From positions 1 to 54,940 of the forward strand of contig PARB01000078.1 in NCBI GenBank assembly GCA_002709505.1: a stretch of DNA of 54,940 nucleotides, written 5' to 3'. Positions within the stretch are counted from its first letter, which is position 1; every line of letters begins with the position of its first letter. The notes beneath the pieces were generated by a model. It made no database searches. It had not been told where the DNA came from and saw only the letters and a program-made list of their open reading frames with translations. The stretch is from Paracoccaceae bacterium. GTDB lineage: Bacteria > Pseudomonadota > Alphaproteobacteria > Rhizobiales > Stappiaceae. The position numbers and the translations under genes were made by a program. Positions 31,999 to 41,247 of this stretch are shown here, one piece after another.

Positions 31999-33891
31999 TC
32001 AGGCTTCGGCCTTTTCCAGATCCGGCTCGAAGAAGGCGCGCGGCGGCACGAAGGCGACGCCCAGCGCCGAATGGGCGGAGAGGCGAAGCGGCAGCAGGCA
32101 TTCCGGCGGCACGGTCTCCTCCGGCAGGCGCCAGAGGCGCGTTGCCAGCGCCAGCCGTCCGACCCACTCGCCCGACGTGCCGAGCGCCAGCGGAACGGCG
32201 ATCGCCGGTCCGAGGATTACCGGCAGGAGCGGCCAGACGAGCGACGGCGCGAAGACGGCAGCCCATGCGAAGCCGGCAAAGCCGAAGAGCATCTGCGGCC
32301 ACAGCCGCGAGACGCACAGGCCGAGCGGCAGGGCACGGGTGTCGCGCACCTGCGCGCCCCAGCCCATCGCCTTGCCGAAGGGCAGTCCGGCGACGAAGAG
32401 CGATACGGCAACGGCAACGACCGGGGCCATCAGCGCGGCGAAGACGATTTCCGTCAGTGCGCTTGCAACGATCCGCGCCGGTCCGCCGAAGGCCGTGCGT
32501 AGCCGCCGGTCGGCAAGGATGTCGATCACCGTCGCAATCTTGGGGGCGAAGATCATCGTCAGGATCACGACGAAAAGCGTGAAGCCGGAGACCTGTTCGA
32601 AGCGCACGAGCTCGGCGCCGCCGAAGGCGACGATCGCGGCACCCGTTGCCATGAACAACAACCAGGCCGGCGCGGAGACGAACATCAGGATCGCCAGCAC
32701 CATCTGCACCCGGCTGGTGGGCAGCAGCCCCGGAAGCCCGAGCAGCTTGAGATACTGGAGGTTGCCCTGGCACCAGCGCAATTCGCGGCGGATGAACTCC
32801 AGCGCGTTCGGCGGGTTTTCCTCGAAACTCTCCGTCTCGCGCGGGATCACCCGCACCTCGTAGCCGGCGCGGCGCATCAGCACCGCCTCGACCTGGTCGT
32901 GGCTCAGGATCCAGCCCGACAACGGGCCCTTTCCGGGAAGCTTCGGCAGGTGGCACGCCTCGGTGAAGGGCTTCACCCTCAAAATGGCGTTGTGCCCCCA
33001 ATAGGGACCGCAATCGCCCTGCCACCAGGCGCTGCCGAGCGTGTAGGAGCGCATGCCGAGCCGCATGCCGAACTGGAAGATGCGGGCAAAGGCGCTGCTC
33101 GTCGGCATGCCGACCACCAGCGTCTGCAGGATGCCGAGACGCGGATTGGCGTCCATTTTTGCCACCAGATCGACAATCGCCGCACCCGACATGAAGCTGT
33201 CGGCGTCGAGCACCAGCGCATAATCGTGGTTGGCGCCCCAGCGGACGCAGAAATCGCGGATGTTGCCGGCCTTGAAGCCCGGATTGTCGTCGCGGCGGCG
33301 GTAGACCACCGGCAGGACATGGGCCCAGCGGTCGGCCAAGGCGGCGAAAACGGCGTCTTCCTTGGCGGCGATCTCGGGCCGGTCGGTGTCGCTCAGCACA
33401 TAGAGCGTGAAGCCGGCGGCATGCGGCGTGCGCGACAGATCGCCAAGCATGGCGTCGAGATGGACGGCGACCTGGTCGACGTCCTCGTTGCGGATGCAGG
33501 ACAAAATGGCGGTGGACGAGCGGCTCGACACGGAGGTGTCGCCCTCGGCGATCGGGCAGACATGCGCGACCGGATCGCGCCGGGTGCGCATCAGCGTCAG
33601 GCCGATGACCGCGTTCCAGAAGCCGATCGCGGTCCACGGCAGGGTCAGCAGGAAACAGCCGACCATCAGCGCTTCCGCCCAGCTCACGCCGTCGCCGGAA
33701 AAGCTGACGACAAGAAGCGCGGTGAGCGCGGCGATCGTGCCAAGGACGAGGGTCGCGAAGACCGCACGGCGAACGGCCAGACGGCGCGCATCAACGGGCG
33801 TGTGCGGCGCACCCGAAGCGGGGGCCTGGGAGGCGGCGCCAAGCCCGGACGGGTCCGGCGTCAGAAAATTCGGACGGTGCTTTTGAAACAT
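31999..33891 (-). CDS. opgH: Glucans biosynthesis glucosyltransferase
   Basis: A 630-residue family GT2 membrane glucosyltransferase. It has N-terminal helices, the cytoplasmic GT2 domain with AILSCIRNEDVDQVAVHLDA and VLDADSFMSG, the RRELRWCQGNLQYLKLLG segment equivalent to the (Q/R)xxRW motif, and several C-terminal helices. OpgH polymerises UDP-glucose into the backbone of osmoregulated periplasmic glucans. The start MFQKHRPNFL (33891) has AAAGG 7 nt upstream. An opgG gene is not seen next to it, which is unusual; OpgC lies 7 kb downstream. Confidence 0.93.
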   Translation of the reverse strand: MFQKHRPNFLTPDPSGLGAASQAPASGAPHTPVDARRLAVRRAVFATLVLGTIAALTALLVVSFSGDGVSWAEALMVGCFLLTLPWTAIGFWNAVIGLTLMRTRRDPVAHVCPIAEGDTSVSSRSSTAILSCIRNEDVDQVAVHLDAMLGDLSRTPHAAGFTLYVLSDTDRPEIAAKEDAVFAALADRWAHVLPVVYRRRDDNPGFKAGNIRDFCVRWGANHDYALVLDADSFMSGAAIVDLVAKMDANPRLGILQTLVVGMPTSSAFARIFQFGMRLGMRSYTLGSAWWQGDCGPYWGHNAILRVKPFTEACHLPKLPGKGPLSGWILSHDQVEAVLMRRAGYEVRVIPRETESFEENPPNALEFIRRELRWCQGNLQYLKLLGLPGLLPTSRVQMVLAILMFVSAPAWLLFMATGAAIVAFGGAELVRFEQVSGFTLFVVILTMIFAPKIATVIDILADRRLRTAFGGPARIVASALTEIVFAALMAPVVAVAVSLFVAGLPFGKAMGWGAQVRDTRALPLGLCVSRLWPQMLFGFAGFAWAAVFAPSLVWPLLPVILGPAIAVPLALGTSGEWVGRLALATRLWRLPEETVPPECLLPLRLSAHSALGVAFVPPRAFFEPDLEKAEA

Positions 33892-33980
33892 ACAACGACC
33901 TTTGCACATATAAGTATGACGGCCCCCGATGCGGCAGCCGATCCGTTGGGCTATACGTTGCGCGCGACTGAGGAGGATTT

Positions 33981-35000
33981 GTGACGCACCGCACAATCAC
34001 AAAAATATTTCCGTGCGAAACGCGGGCCTTGTGGTCGGTGGGCCCTGGCCGCATGGCGCTTCGCAGTGCAACCGTGCCCGCGCCGGGTCCCGGCGAGGTC
34101 TGCGTTGCCGCGCGCTTCAGCGGCGTCAGCCCGGGGACCGAACGGCTGGTGCTTTCGGGCAAGGTGCCGGAGAGCGAATGGAGCCGCATGCGCGCACCGT
34201 TCCAGGAGGGCGACTTTCCCTTTCCCGTCAAATACGGCTATGCCGGCGTCGGCGAGATCGTCGCCGGTGCCCCCGAGCGGCTGGGCGAGACCGTCTTCGT
34301 GCTCCATCCCCATCAGTCCCTCTATTGCGTTCCGGCCGAGGCCGCGCTGCCGCTGCCCGACGGCGTTCCGGCCGCGCGCGGTATCCTCGCGGCCAATATG
34401 GAAACCGCGCTCAACGGGTTATGGGACGGCGGCGCCTCACCGGGGGATCACATTGCCGTGGTCGGCGGCGGCATCATCGGCCTGCTCGTCGCCCATCTGG
34501 CCGCGCGCATTCCCGGCACGAAGGTCACCGTCGTGGACGTCGATCCGGCGCGCGAAGCACGCGCGCGCGCCCTCGGCGCCGGCTTCGCCACGCCCGATGC
34601 GGCACCGGAAGACCAGGACCTCGTCTTTCACGCCAGCGGCCACCCGGACGGGCTCGACACCGCGCTTTCGCTGGCCGGAATAGAGGCCCGCGTGGTGGAA
34701 ATGAGCTGGTACGGAACCACACCTGTCACGGCAACGCTCGGCGGGGCGTTCCACAGCCGCCGGCTGACGCTGCGCTCCAGCCAGGTCGGTCGTGTTCCGG
34801 CCGAGCGGCAGGCGCGCTGGAGCTACAGCCGCAGACTGTCGACAGCGCTTTCACTTTTGCGTGAACCAGCGCTCGATGCCCTGATTTCGCCGCCGGTCCC
34901 GCTGACAGAGGCGCCGGAGCGCATCCCCGCGCTGCTTGGTCCCGAGGGTGGCGGGCTGATGCCGCTGATCTCCTACGACACCCCCGCAGACATCGCCTGA
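33981..35000 (+). CDS. Zinc-type alcohol dehydrogenase-like (MDR) oxidoreductase
   Basis: A 339-residue medium-chain dehydrogenase fold. It has GPGEVCVAARFSGVSPGTER, an N-terminal catalytic domain lacking the usual GHE and four-cysteine structural zinc lobe, and a Rossmann motif HIAVVGGGIIGLLVAHLAA. The GTG start at 33981 follows GAGGAGG. It leads a four-gene operon with a pterin-synthase-like protein, a glycosyltransferase and a methyltransferase, so it is probably a redox step on a pterin-related or sugar intermediate (inference). Confidence 0.8.
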   Translation: MTHRTITKIFPCETRALWSVGPGRMALRSATVPAPGPGEVCVAARFSGVSPGTERLVLSGKVPESEWSRMRAPFQEGDFPFPVKYGYAGVGEIVAGAPERLGETVFVLHPHQSLYCVPAEAALPLPDGVPAARGILAANMETALNGLWDGGASPGDHIAVVGGGIIGLLVAHLAARIPGTKVTVVDVDPAREARARALGAGFATPDAAPEDQDLVFHASGHPDGLDTALSLAGIEARVVEMSWYGTTPVTATLGGAFHSRRLTLRSSQVGRVPAERQARWSYSRRLSTALSLLREPALDALISPPVPLTEAPERIPALLGPEGGGLMPLISYDTPADIA

Positions 35001-35036
35001 CGACCCGGTTTTCCCCGACGTTTCTGGAGTATCCCA

Positions 35037-35435
35037 ATGCACAGTGTTGAAGTTCGCGACCACATCATGATCGCCCATTCCTTCAAGGGCGAGGTTTTCG
35101 GGCCGGCGCAGAAGATGCATGGCGCCACCTTCGTGGTCGACGCGGCCTTTCTTGCCCGCGATCTTGACGAGAACGGCATCGTCATCGACATCGGCCGCGC
35201 CCACGAGGTGCTGAAGGAAACGCTGGCGCCGTTGAACTTCCAGAACCTCGACGAGGTGCCGGAGTTCAAGGACAAGAACACCACGACCGAATTCCTGACC
35301 CGCTACATCTTCGACAAGCTCGCCGCTGCCGCCCGCGCCGACCGGCTGGGCCGTCCAGGCAGCGAACTGCATGCGATCCGTGTCACCCTGCATGAATCCC
35401 ATGTCGCGCGGGCCTGGTACGAAGCGGACATCTGA
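35037..35435 (+). CDS. 6-pyruvoyl-tetrahydropterin synthase / QueD-like protein with altered active site
   Basis: A 132-residue T-fold protein similar in layout to QueD/PTPS (IAHSFKGEVFG, KMHGATFVVDAAF, TTTEFLTRYIFDKLAA, LHESHVARAWYEAD). Three active-site features are changed. The zinc-binding HGH is H28-G-A, no cysteine stands at the catalytic position before it, and the usual L-D-H motif reads LNFQNLDE. It is therefore unlikely to do standard carboxytetrahydropterin chemistry and may have a new reaction or a structural role. Its stop overlaps the glycosyltransferase start by one base (TGATG). Confidence 0.82.
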   Translation: MHSVEVRDHIMIAHSFKGEVFGPAQKMHGATFVVDAAFLARDLDENGIVIDIGRAHEVLKETLAPLNFQNLDEVPEFKDKNTTTEFLTRYIFDKLAAAARADRLGRPGSELHAIRVTLHESHVARAWYEADI

Positions 35436-36511
35436 TGAGTGCCGCCGCGTCCGCGCTGACGTTTCTCTATCCCGGCGAGTTGTCGACGCCGACCGGCGGC
35501 TATCTCTACGACCGCGCGCTGATCGCAGCGCTTCAGCGCGCGGGAACGAGTGTCGAGACACGCTCGCTCGGCCCCGGCTATCCGGCCCCCTCGCCGGAGG
35601 TGCGCGCTGCGGCCGCCCGGATGTTGGCGGAGATACCCGACGGACGGCTCACCGTGATCGACGGGCTGGCCTGCGGCGTGATGGCCGAGGAGCTTGCCCC
35701 CCATGCCGGACGCTTGCGGCTCGTTTCGCTGCTGCATCATCCGCTCGGACACGAAAGCGGACTGGACGAAGCGGTCGCCCGCGCGCTGATCGCGGCGGAA
35801 CGCGCTGCCCTTTCCCATGTCCGCCATGTGGTAACCACGAGTGCAGCGACCGCACGCTCGGTGCGCGAGACCTTCGGCATCGCGGCGCAGGCCGTCAGCG
35901 TCGTCGAACCGGGCCTTGAGGTCACGGCGGACGCCGGTCCGAAACGTCCGGACAACGGTTCCAGCCCGCTCAGACTGCTCAGCGTCGGATCTCTGATCCC
36001 GCGCAAGGACCATGCGACGCTGCTCGAGGCGTTCAGCCGGCTCGCGCCGCGACACGTGCGGCTCGACATCGCCGGCAGCGCGGATCTCGATCCCGCCCAT
36101 GCGCGGGAGTTGCGCGCGCTGGTTGGCCGGCTCGGTGTGGACGATCGGGTGAGCCTGCATGGCGCGCTGCCGCGCGAGGCCCTCGACGCGCTTTACCGGG
36201 CGGCGGATCTCTTCGTGCTGACGACCCGCTACGAGGGCTACGGCATGGCCTTCGTCGAGGCGATGGCCCACGGGCTGCCGGTGGTCGCCACCGGCGCAGG
36301 CGCAGTGCGCGACACGGTCCCGGATACGGCCGGCCTGGTTTTGCCCGTCGGCGACGTCGCGGCGGTCGCCGATGCTCTTGCCCGACTTGCCGACACGCCG
36401 CAAGATCGCCACACGCTGTCGCTTGGCGCGCGCGCGCATGTCGCGGGCCTGCCCGGCTGGGACGCGCAGGCCATTCGGTTCCTGGATATCTTGAAAGGGA
36501 TAGAGCAATGA
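35435..36511 (+). CDS. Family GT4 glycosyltransferase
   Basis: A 358-residue GT-B glycosyltransferase. The donor-site motif is TRYEGYGMAFVEAMAHGLPV (the E-x7-E signature), with LLSVGSLIPRKDHATLLEAF at the start of the C-terminal domain. The N-terminal domain carries FLYPGELSTPTGGYLYDRAL. The acceptor is unknown; by context a pterin-like compound is possible. It overlaps both neighbours. Confidence 0.88.
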   Translation: MSAAASALTFLYPGELSTPTGGYLYDRALIAALQRAGTSVETRSLGPGYPAPSPEVRAAAARMLAEIPDGRLTVIDGLACGVMAEELAPHAGRLRLVSLLHHPLGHESGLDEAVARALIAAERAALSHVRHVVTTSAATARSVRETFGIAAQAVSVVEPGLEVTADAGPKRPDNGSSPLRLLSVGSLIPRKDHATLLEAFSRLAPRHVRLDIAGSADLDPAHARELRALVGRLGVDDRVSLHGALPREALDALYRAADLFVLTTRYEGYGMAFVEAMAHGLPVVATGAGAVRDTVPDTAGLVLPVGDVAAVADALARLADTPQDRHTLSLGARAHVAGLPGWDAQAIRFLDILKGIEQ

Positions 36512-37335
36512 GCGGATTTTCAGGCGACTGGCTGTCGGCGCGCGAACCCGTCGACCTGCGGGCGCGCAATGCAACCGTCCGCGACGCCTTTCTCACTCAT
36601 CTTGCCGTGCGCAAGGGCTCCGACCCGACGCGTCCGCTGGTGCTGCTCGACCTCGGCGCGGGCACCGGCGCGACGCTTCGCGCGCTTGCGCCCCATATCG
36701 CGGCACCTCAGGCCTGGCGGCTCGCCGAACACGATCCGGCGCTGATCGCCCGCGCCCGCGCGCTGATCGGCGAGGAGCAGACGCATATCGAGATCGTCGA
36801 GGCGGATCTCGCGGCGGGCGTGCCCGAGGCGCTGCTTGAGGGCGTCGACGGAGTCACCACCTCCGCGTTTCTCGATCTCGTGTCGGCGGGATGGGTCTCC
36901 GCCTTCGCCCGCCAGCTGGCGGCACGGCGACTGCCGTTCCTGGCGATGCTGACCTACGACGGGCGCCTGTCGCTCGACCCGGCCGACCCTCTCGACGAGA
37001 GCATCCGCGAGGCGATGAACGCGCATCAGCGTGGCGACAAGGGCTTCGGCGCGGCCCTTGGACCGCAGGCGCCCGATCTCACCCGCGAGGTGTTCCAGGA
37101 GGTCGGCTTCCGGGTGGTCGAAGGGCCTTCGGACTGGGAGGCGGAGCCGGACGAAGAGGCGTTCCAGTCGATGCTGGTCGACGGCTGGGTGGAGGCTGCC
37201 CGCGACATGGCGGCCGATATGGCAATCGATGCCGACGCGCTGTCACGCTGGCACGAGCGCCGGCGCGGAGAAATCGCCGCGCGGGCGCTCGTCACCCGGG
37301 TCGGGCATCGCGATCTCGCCGCCCTGCCGGTGTAG
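36508..37335 (+). CDS. SAM-dependent methyltransferase
   Basis: A 275-residue class I methyltransferase with motif I VLLDLGAGTGATLRALA, the acidic AEHDPALI, and TSAFLDLVSAGWVSAFARQL as motif IV region. It is the last gene of the operon, with ATGA overlap to the glycosyltransferase. The substrate is unknown. Confidence 0.82.
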   Translation: MSGFSGDWLSAREPVDLRARNATVRDAFLTHLAVRKGSDPTRPLVLLDLGAGTGATLRALAPHIAAPQAWRLAEHDPALIARARALIGEEQTHIEIVEADLAAGVPEALLEGVDGVTTSAFLDLVSAGWVSAFARQLAARRLPFLAMLTYDGRLSLDPADPLDESIREAMNAHQRGDKGFGAALGPQAPDLTREVFQEVGFRVVEGPSDWEAEPDEEAFQSMLVDGWVEAARDMAADMAIDADALSRWHERRRGEIAARALVTRVGHRDLAALPV

Positions 37336-37344
37336 CCGGTCGGG

Positions 37345-38550
37345 TCAGGCCTTCTCGATGGCGCAGGCAATGCCCTGACCGACGCCGATGCACATGGTCG
37401 ACAGGGCCCGGGTTCCGCCGCGCAGCGACAATTCCAGCGCCGCCGTGCCGACGATGCGCGCGCCCGACATGCCAAGCGGATGGCCGAGTGCAATCGCGCC
37501 GCCGTTGGGGTTCACATGCGCGCAATCGTCGCCAAGCCCCAGCTCGCGCAGCACTGCAAGCCCTTGCGCGGCGAAGGCCTCGTTCAGCTCGACAACGTCG
37601 AAATCGGAAATCGACAGGCCAAGCCGCGCCATCAGCTTGCGCGACGCGGGAACCGGACCGATGCCCATGACGCGCGGCGGCACGCCCGCCGCCGCACCGC
37701 CGACGACCCGCGCGATCGGCGTCAGCCCATAGGCCTTCACCGCCTCTTCCGAGGCGATCAGCAGCGCCGCCGCACCGTCGTTCACGCCCGACGCATTGCC
37801 GGCCGTCACCGAGCCGCCGTCGCGGAACGGGGTCGCGAGCTTGGCGAGCTTCTCCACCGTGGTGCCGGCCCGCGGATGCTCGTCCTGCTCGACAATCACC
37901 GGATCGCCCTTGCGCTGCGGGATCGTCACCGGAGTGATTTCCTGCGCCAGGCGACCGTTTTCCTGGGCCGCGACGGCGCGTTCCTGCGAGCGCACGGCGA
38001 AGGCATCCTGGTCGGCGCGCGCGATCGCATAGTCGGCAGCCACGTTTTCCGCCGTCTCGGGCATGGAATCGATGCCGTACTGCTTTTTCATCACCGGATT
38101 GACGAAGCGCCAGCCGATGGTCGTGTCATGGATTTCCGCCTTGCGCGAGAACGCCGTATCGGCCTTGGGCATGACGAAGGGTGCGCGCGACATGCTCTCG
38201 ACGCCGCCGGCGATCATCAGATCCGCCTCGCCGGTGCGCACGGCCCGCGCGGCCATGATCACCGCGTCCATTCCCGAGCCGCACAGGCGGTTGACCGTGG
38301 TGCCCGGCACCTCGACCGGAAGACCCGCCAGGAGGGCAGCCATGCGCGCCACGTTGCGGTTGTCCTCGCCCGCCTGGTTGGCGCAGCCGTAGATCACATC
38401 ATCGACCCGCGCCCAGTCGACACCGGCATTGCGCGCCATCAGCGCACGGATCGGTGCGGCCCCCAGGTCATCGGCGCGCACCGCGCTCAGCGCTCCGCCG
38501 AACCGGCCGATGGGCGTGCGGATGTAATCGACGATATAGGCATGGCGCAT
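37345..38550 (-). CDS. pcaF: 3-oxoadipyl-CoA thiolase (PcaF/PaaJ type)
   Basis: A 401-residue thiolase with the active-site cysteine in [12 protein letters not shown], the histidine in [17 protein letters not shown] and the final cysteine in [12 protein letters not shown]. The opening [39 protein letters not shown] and the [13 protein letters not shown] stretch are characteristic of the beta-ketoadipate/phenylacetate thiolase, which splits 3-oxoadipyl-CoA into succinyl-CoA and acetyl-CoA. No other gene of the pathway is in view. A clear sigma-70-like promoter with an operator-like dyad lies ~90 bp upstream. Confidence 0.92.
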   Translation of the reverse strand: MRHAYIVDYIRTPIGRFGGALSAVRADDLGAAPIRALMARNAGVDWARVDDVIYGCANQAGEDNRNVARMAALLAGLPVEVPGTTVNRLCGSGMDAVIMAARAVRTGEADLMIAGGVESMSRAPFVMPKADTAFSRKAEIHDTTIGWRFVNPVMKKQYGIDSMPETAENVAADYAIARADQDAFAVRSQERAVAAQENGRLAQEITPVTIPQRKGDPVIVEQDEHPRAGTTVEKLAKLATPFRDGGSVTAGNASGVNDGAAALLIASEEAVKAYGLTPIARVVGGAAAGVPPRVMGIGPVPASRKLMARLGLSISDFDVVELNEAFAAQGLAVLRELGLGDDCAHVNPNGGAIALGHPLGMSGARIVGTAALELSLRGGTRALSTMCIGVGQGIACAIEKA

Positions 38551-38869
38551 TGCGAAGCCCCTCCCGCGGGCAAAATTTTAAACCTAAAGCGTTTTCGGCG
38601 ACACGAACCGCCGCGTCAACGCCTGACCTCCCCCATATAATAATTGAACGACCGGACGGTCAACGAATTCGCGCGTGGGTCCCTCCGGTGCGACGCGCCG
38701 GCTTGCGATTTTCCATGCATTCCCGAAAGCTTTCGGTTAACCTTACCAATAACATAATGTCTTTTGTTCAACGACTTCAGATATTGTCAATACACTTGTG
38801 GGATACGTGCTCCATCAGAACCGAAACAAGAAAACCAAAAAGTCGACTGCGAATAACAGGAGAAGTGTC
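38551..38869. other. 319-bp divergent intergenic region
   Basis: The left part holds the thiolase promoter (listed separately). The right part, 38690-38865, is AT-rich and should contain the promoter of the carrier-protein operon, but I cannot single out one -35/-10 pair. No gene is seen. Confidence 0.5.
38635..38663 (-). promoter_or_regulatory. Thiolase promoter with TetR-like operator
   Basis: On the minus strand TTGACC (38663-38658) and TTATAT (38640-38635) are separated by 17 bp, a good sigma-70 match. The spacer overlaps ACCGGACGGT (plus strand 38651-38660), an ACCG-NN-CGGT dyad typical of TetR-family acyl-CoA regulators. Regulation by such a protein is inference; none is encoded nearby. 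Confidence 0.55.
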
Positions 38870-39127
38870 ATGTCCGCTGTTGAAGCCATTCGCTCAATTG
38901 TCGCCAAACACGGCAAGCTGCCGGTGGATGTCGCAACATTGCAGGACGATGCGGATCTCTACGCCGCCGGTCTGTCGTCCTTTGCCTCGGTGCAGCTGAT
39001 GCTCGCCATCGAGGAGCATTTCGATATCGAGTTCCCGGAAGACCGGCTGAACCGCAAGACGTTTTCCAGCATCAAGGCGATCGCCGAGGTCGTCACGGAG
39101 CTGAGCGAAGATCAGCAGGCCGCATGA
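38870..39127 (+). CDS. Dedicated acyl/aminoacyl carrier protein
   Basis: An 85-residue carrier protein of ACP fold. The phosphopantetheine site is in LYAAGLSSFASVQLML, with LSS in place of the usual DSL, followed by IEEHFDIEFPEDRL and a helical end. AGGAG lies 7 nt before ATG 38870. In rhizobia such carrier proteins are the partners of amino acid:carrier-protein ligases, which load glycine or alanine on the pantetheine thiol. The ligase lies two genes downstream. The acyl-CoA-dehydrogenase gene starts within its stop codon (ATGA). Confidence 0.92.
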   Translation: MSAVEAIRSIVAKHGKLPVDVATLQDDADLYAAGLSSFASVQLMLAIEEHFDIEFPEDRLNRKTFSSIKAIAEVVTELSEDQQAA

Positions 39128-40308
39128 TGAACATCCACGCCCACACCCCGAACATCGAGCTGACGGCGCGCGCGCGCCGCGTGGCGGCGGTCGCCGCAAG
39201 TCATGCCGACAGCGTCGACCGCGACGGACGCTTCCCGGCGGAAGCCGTCGAGGCGATGCGCACGGAACGGCTGATGGGCGTGCAGATCCCGACCGCCTTC
39301 GGCGGCGAGGGTGCCTCCACGGCCGAGATCGCCGAAATCTGCTCCATCCTCGGCCAGGCGTGTTCCGCCTCCGCGATGGTCTTCGCGATGCATCAGATCA
39401 AGGTGTCGAGCCTCGTCACCCACGGCGGCGACGATGCCTGGCACCAGGGCTTCATGGCGCGGGTCGCCGGCGAGCAGCTGCTGCTTGGATCGGCCACCAC
39501 GGAAGGCGGCATCGGCGGCAACATGCGCAATTCCATTTGCGCCATCGAGGTCGACGGCGACACCTGCCGGCTTGAGAAGAACGCCACCGTGATTTCCTAC
39601 GGCGACCAGGCCGACGCGATCCTGATCACCTCGCGCAGCCACGCCGATGCGGCGGCAAGCGACCAGGTGCTGACCGTCTTCCTCAAGGACCAGTACACGC
39701 TGGAAAAGACCCACGTCTGGGACGCGCTCGGCATGCGCGGCACCTGTTCCGACGGCTATGTGTTCAAGGGCGAGGCGCCTGCGGTGCAGATCCTGCCGCG
39801 CCCCTTTGCCGAGATCGCCGCGCAGTCCATGCTCGCCCACGCCCATATCCTGTGGAGCGCGGTGTGGTACGGGATCGCGGCCGATGCCTTTGCCAAGGCC
39901 CAGGCCTTCGTGCGGGCGGCCGCGCGCAAGTCGCCCGACATGACCCCGCCGGGCGCGCTGCGCGTCGCGGAAGCCTCCAGCCTGCTCCAGGGAGTCAAGG
40001 CCAGCATCGTGGCCGCGCTCGAGATGTATGAGGCCGCACGCGAGAACGAGGACAAGCTGTCGTCGATGAGTTTCTCGGTCGCGATGAACAACCTCAAGAT
40101 CGCGAGTTCGCAGACGATCCTGACGATCATCAATCACTGCATGCTGATCTGCGGCATCCTTGCCTACAAGAACGGCACGCCGTTCAGCCTCGGCCGGCAT
40201 CTGCGCGACGCGCATTCGGCGCAGCTGATGATTTCCAACGACCGCATTCTCGGCAACACGTCGAACATGCTCTTGATCCACAAACAGGACACCAGCCTTC
40301 TGGGCTGA
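39124..40308 (+). CDS. Acyl-CoA dehydrogenase-like flavoprotein
   Basis: A 394-residue protein with the acyl-CoA dehydrogenase fold. [20 protein letters not shown] starts the N-terminal domain, [17 protein letters not shown] marks the FAD/substrate region and [16 protein letters not shown] the middle beta domain; long C-terminal helices follow. In this context it probably acts on an aminoacyl or acyl group held on the neighbouring carrier protein rather than on CoA, as in natural-product systems (inference). The catalytic base cannot be fixed by eye. Confidence 0.87.
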   Translation: MMNIHAHTPNIELTARARRVAAVAASHADSVDRDGRFPAEAVEAMRTERLMGVQIPTAFGGEGASTAEIAEICSILGQACSASAMVFAMHQIKVSSLVTHGGDDAWHQGFMARVAGEQLLLGSATTEGGIGGNMRNSICAIEVDGDTCRLEKNATVISYGDQADAILITSRSHADAAASDQVLTVFLKDQYTLEKTHVWDALGMRGTCSDGYVFKGEAPAVQILPRPFAEIAAQSMLAHAHILWSAVWYGIAADAFAKAQAFVRAAARKSPDMTPPGALRVAEASSLLQGVKASIVAALEMYEAARENEDKLSSMSFSVAMNNLKIASSQTILTIINHCMLICGILAYKNGTPFSLGRHLRDAHSAQLMISNDRILGNTSNMLLIHKQDTSLLG

Positions 40309-40324
40309 GGAGAGGAACAGGACC

Positions 40325-41233
40325 ATGGACATGCAAACGTCCCTGCTCGACCGGCTGTTTTCCGCCGGGCTGCTGATCGACACCGGCGTCGACGGGCTTT
40401 ATGGCCGCGGCGGCGCCTTCGAGGATGTGATCGCCCGCTTCGAGGCGCTGATCGGCCGGCACGCACCGGATGCGACGCCGGAAGTGATCCGCTTTCCGCC
40501 GGGCATGAACCGCGCCCACTTCGAGGGTTCGGGCTACATGAAGAGCTTCCCGCAGCTCGCCGGTACGGTGCACAGCTTCTGCGGCTGCGAGCTCGACCAC
40601 ATGAACCTGCTGCAGTGCATTGCTGAAGGCGGCGACTGGACGGAAGGTCAAAAGGCGACCGACATCGTGCTGACGCCGGCGGCCTGCTATCCGCTCTATC
40701 CCACGATCGCCAAGCGCGGCCCGTTGCCCGAGGGCGGCGGTCTTTTCGACCTGCAGTCCTATTGCTTCCGTCACGAGCCGTCGAAGGACCCGGCGCGCAT
40801 GCAGCTCTTCCGCATGCGCGAGTTCGTGCGCATCGGCACGCCGGACGAGGTGATGGCCTTTCGCGAGGACTGGATGGAACGCGGCGCGAAGCTGATCGAG
40901 GCGGTCGGCCTGGACGTCGAACTCGACACCGCCAACGATCCCTTCTTCGGCCGCGCCGGCAAGATGATGGGCAACAGCCAGCGCGAACAGAAGCTGAAGT
41001 TCGAGCTGCTGATCCCGGTCACCTCCGCCGCAAACAAGACCGCCTGCCTGAGCTTCAACTATCACCAGGACCATTTCGGCGCCACCTGGGGGCTGGAAAC
41101 GGCCGACGGCGAGGTTGCCCATACCGCCTGCGTCGGCTTCGGGCTGGAGCGCATCGCGCTCGCGCTCTTCGCCAAGCACGGACTGGACACGGCAGACTGG
41201 CCGGCGGACGTGCGCGCCGCACTCTGGGGTTGA
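40325..41233 (+). CDS. Amino acid:[carrier protein] ligase (seryl-tRNA-synthetase-like)
   Basis: A 302-residue class II synthetase core without a tRNA-binding arm. Motif 2 is [20 protein letters not shown] with REFVRIG following; motif 3 is [20 protein letters not shown] contains a cysteine in the region that binds catalytic zinc in this family. Known members in Bradyrhizobium and Agrobacterium activate glycine or alanine with ATP and transfer it to a small carrier protein instead of tRNA. The neighbouring carrier protein fits as its partner. The downstream purpose of the aminoacyl carrier is still unclear in the literature known to me. Confidence 0.92.
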   Translation: MDMQTSLLDRLFSAGLLIDTGVDGLYGRGGAFEDVIARFEALIGRHAPDATPEVIRFPPGMNRAHFEGSGYMKSFPQLAGTVHSFCGCELDHMNLLQCIAEGGDWTEGQKATDIVLTPAACYPLYPTIAKRGPLPEGGGLFDLQSYCFRHEPSKDPARMQLFRMREFVRIGTPDEVMAFREDWMERGAKLIEAVGLDVELDTANDPFFGRAGKMMGNSQREQKLKFELLIPVTSAANKTACLSFNYHQDHFGATWGLETADGEVAHTACVGFGLERIALALFAKHGLDTADWPADVRAALWG

Positions 41234-41247
41234 CGGGGCGTTGCGAC

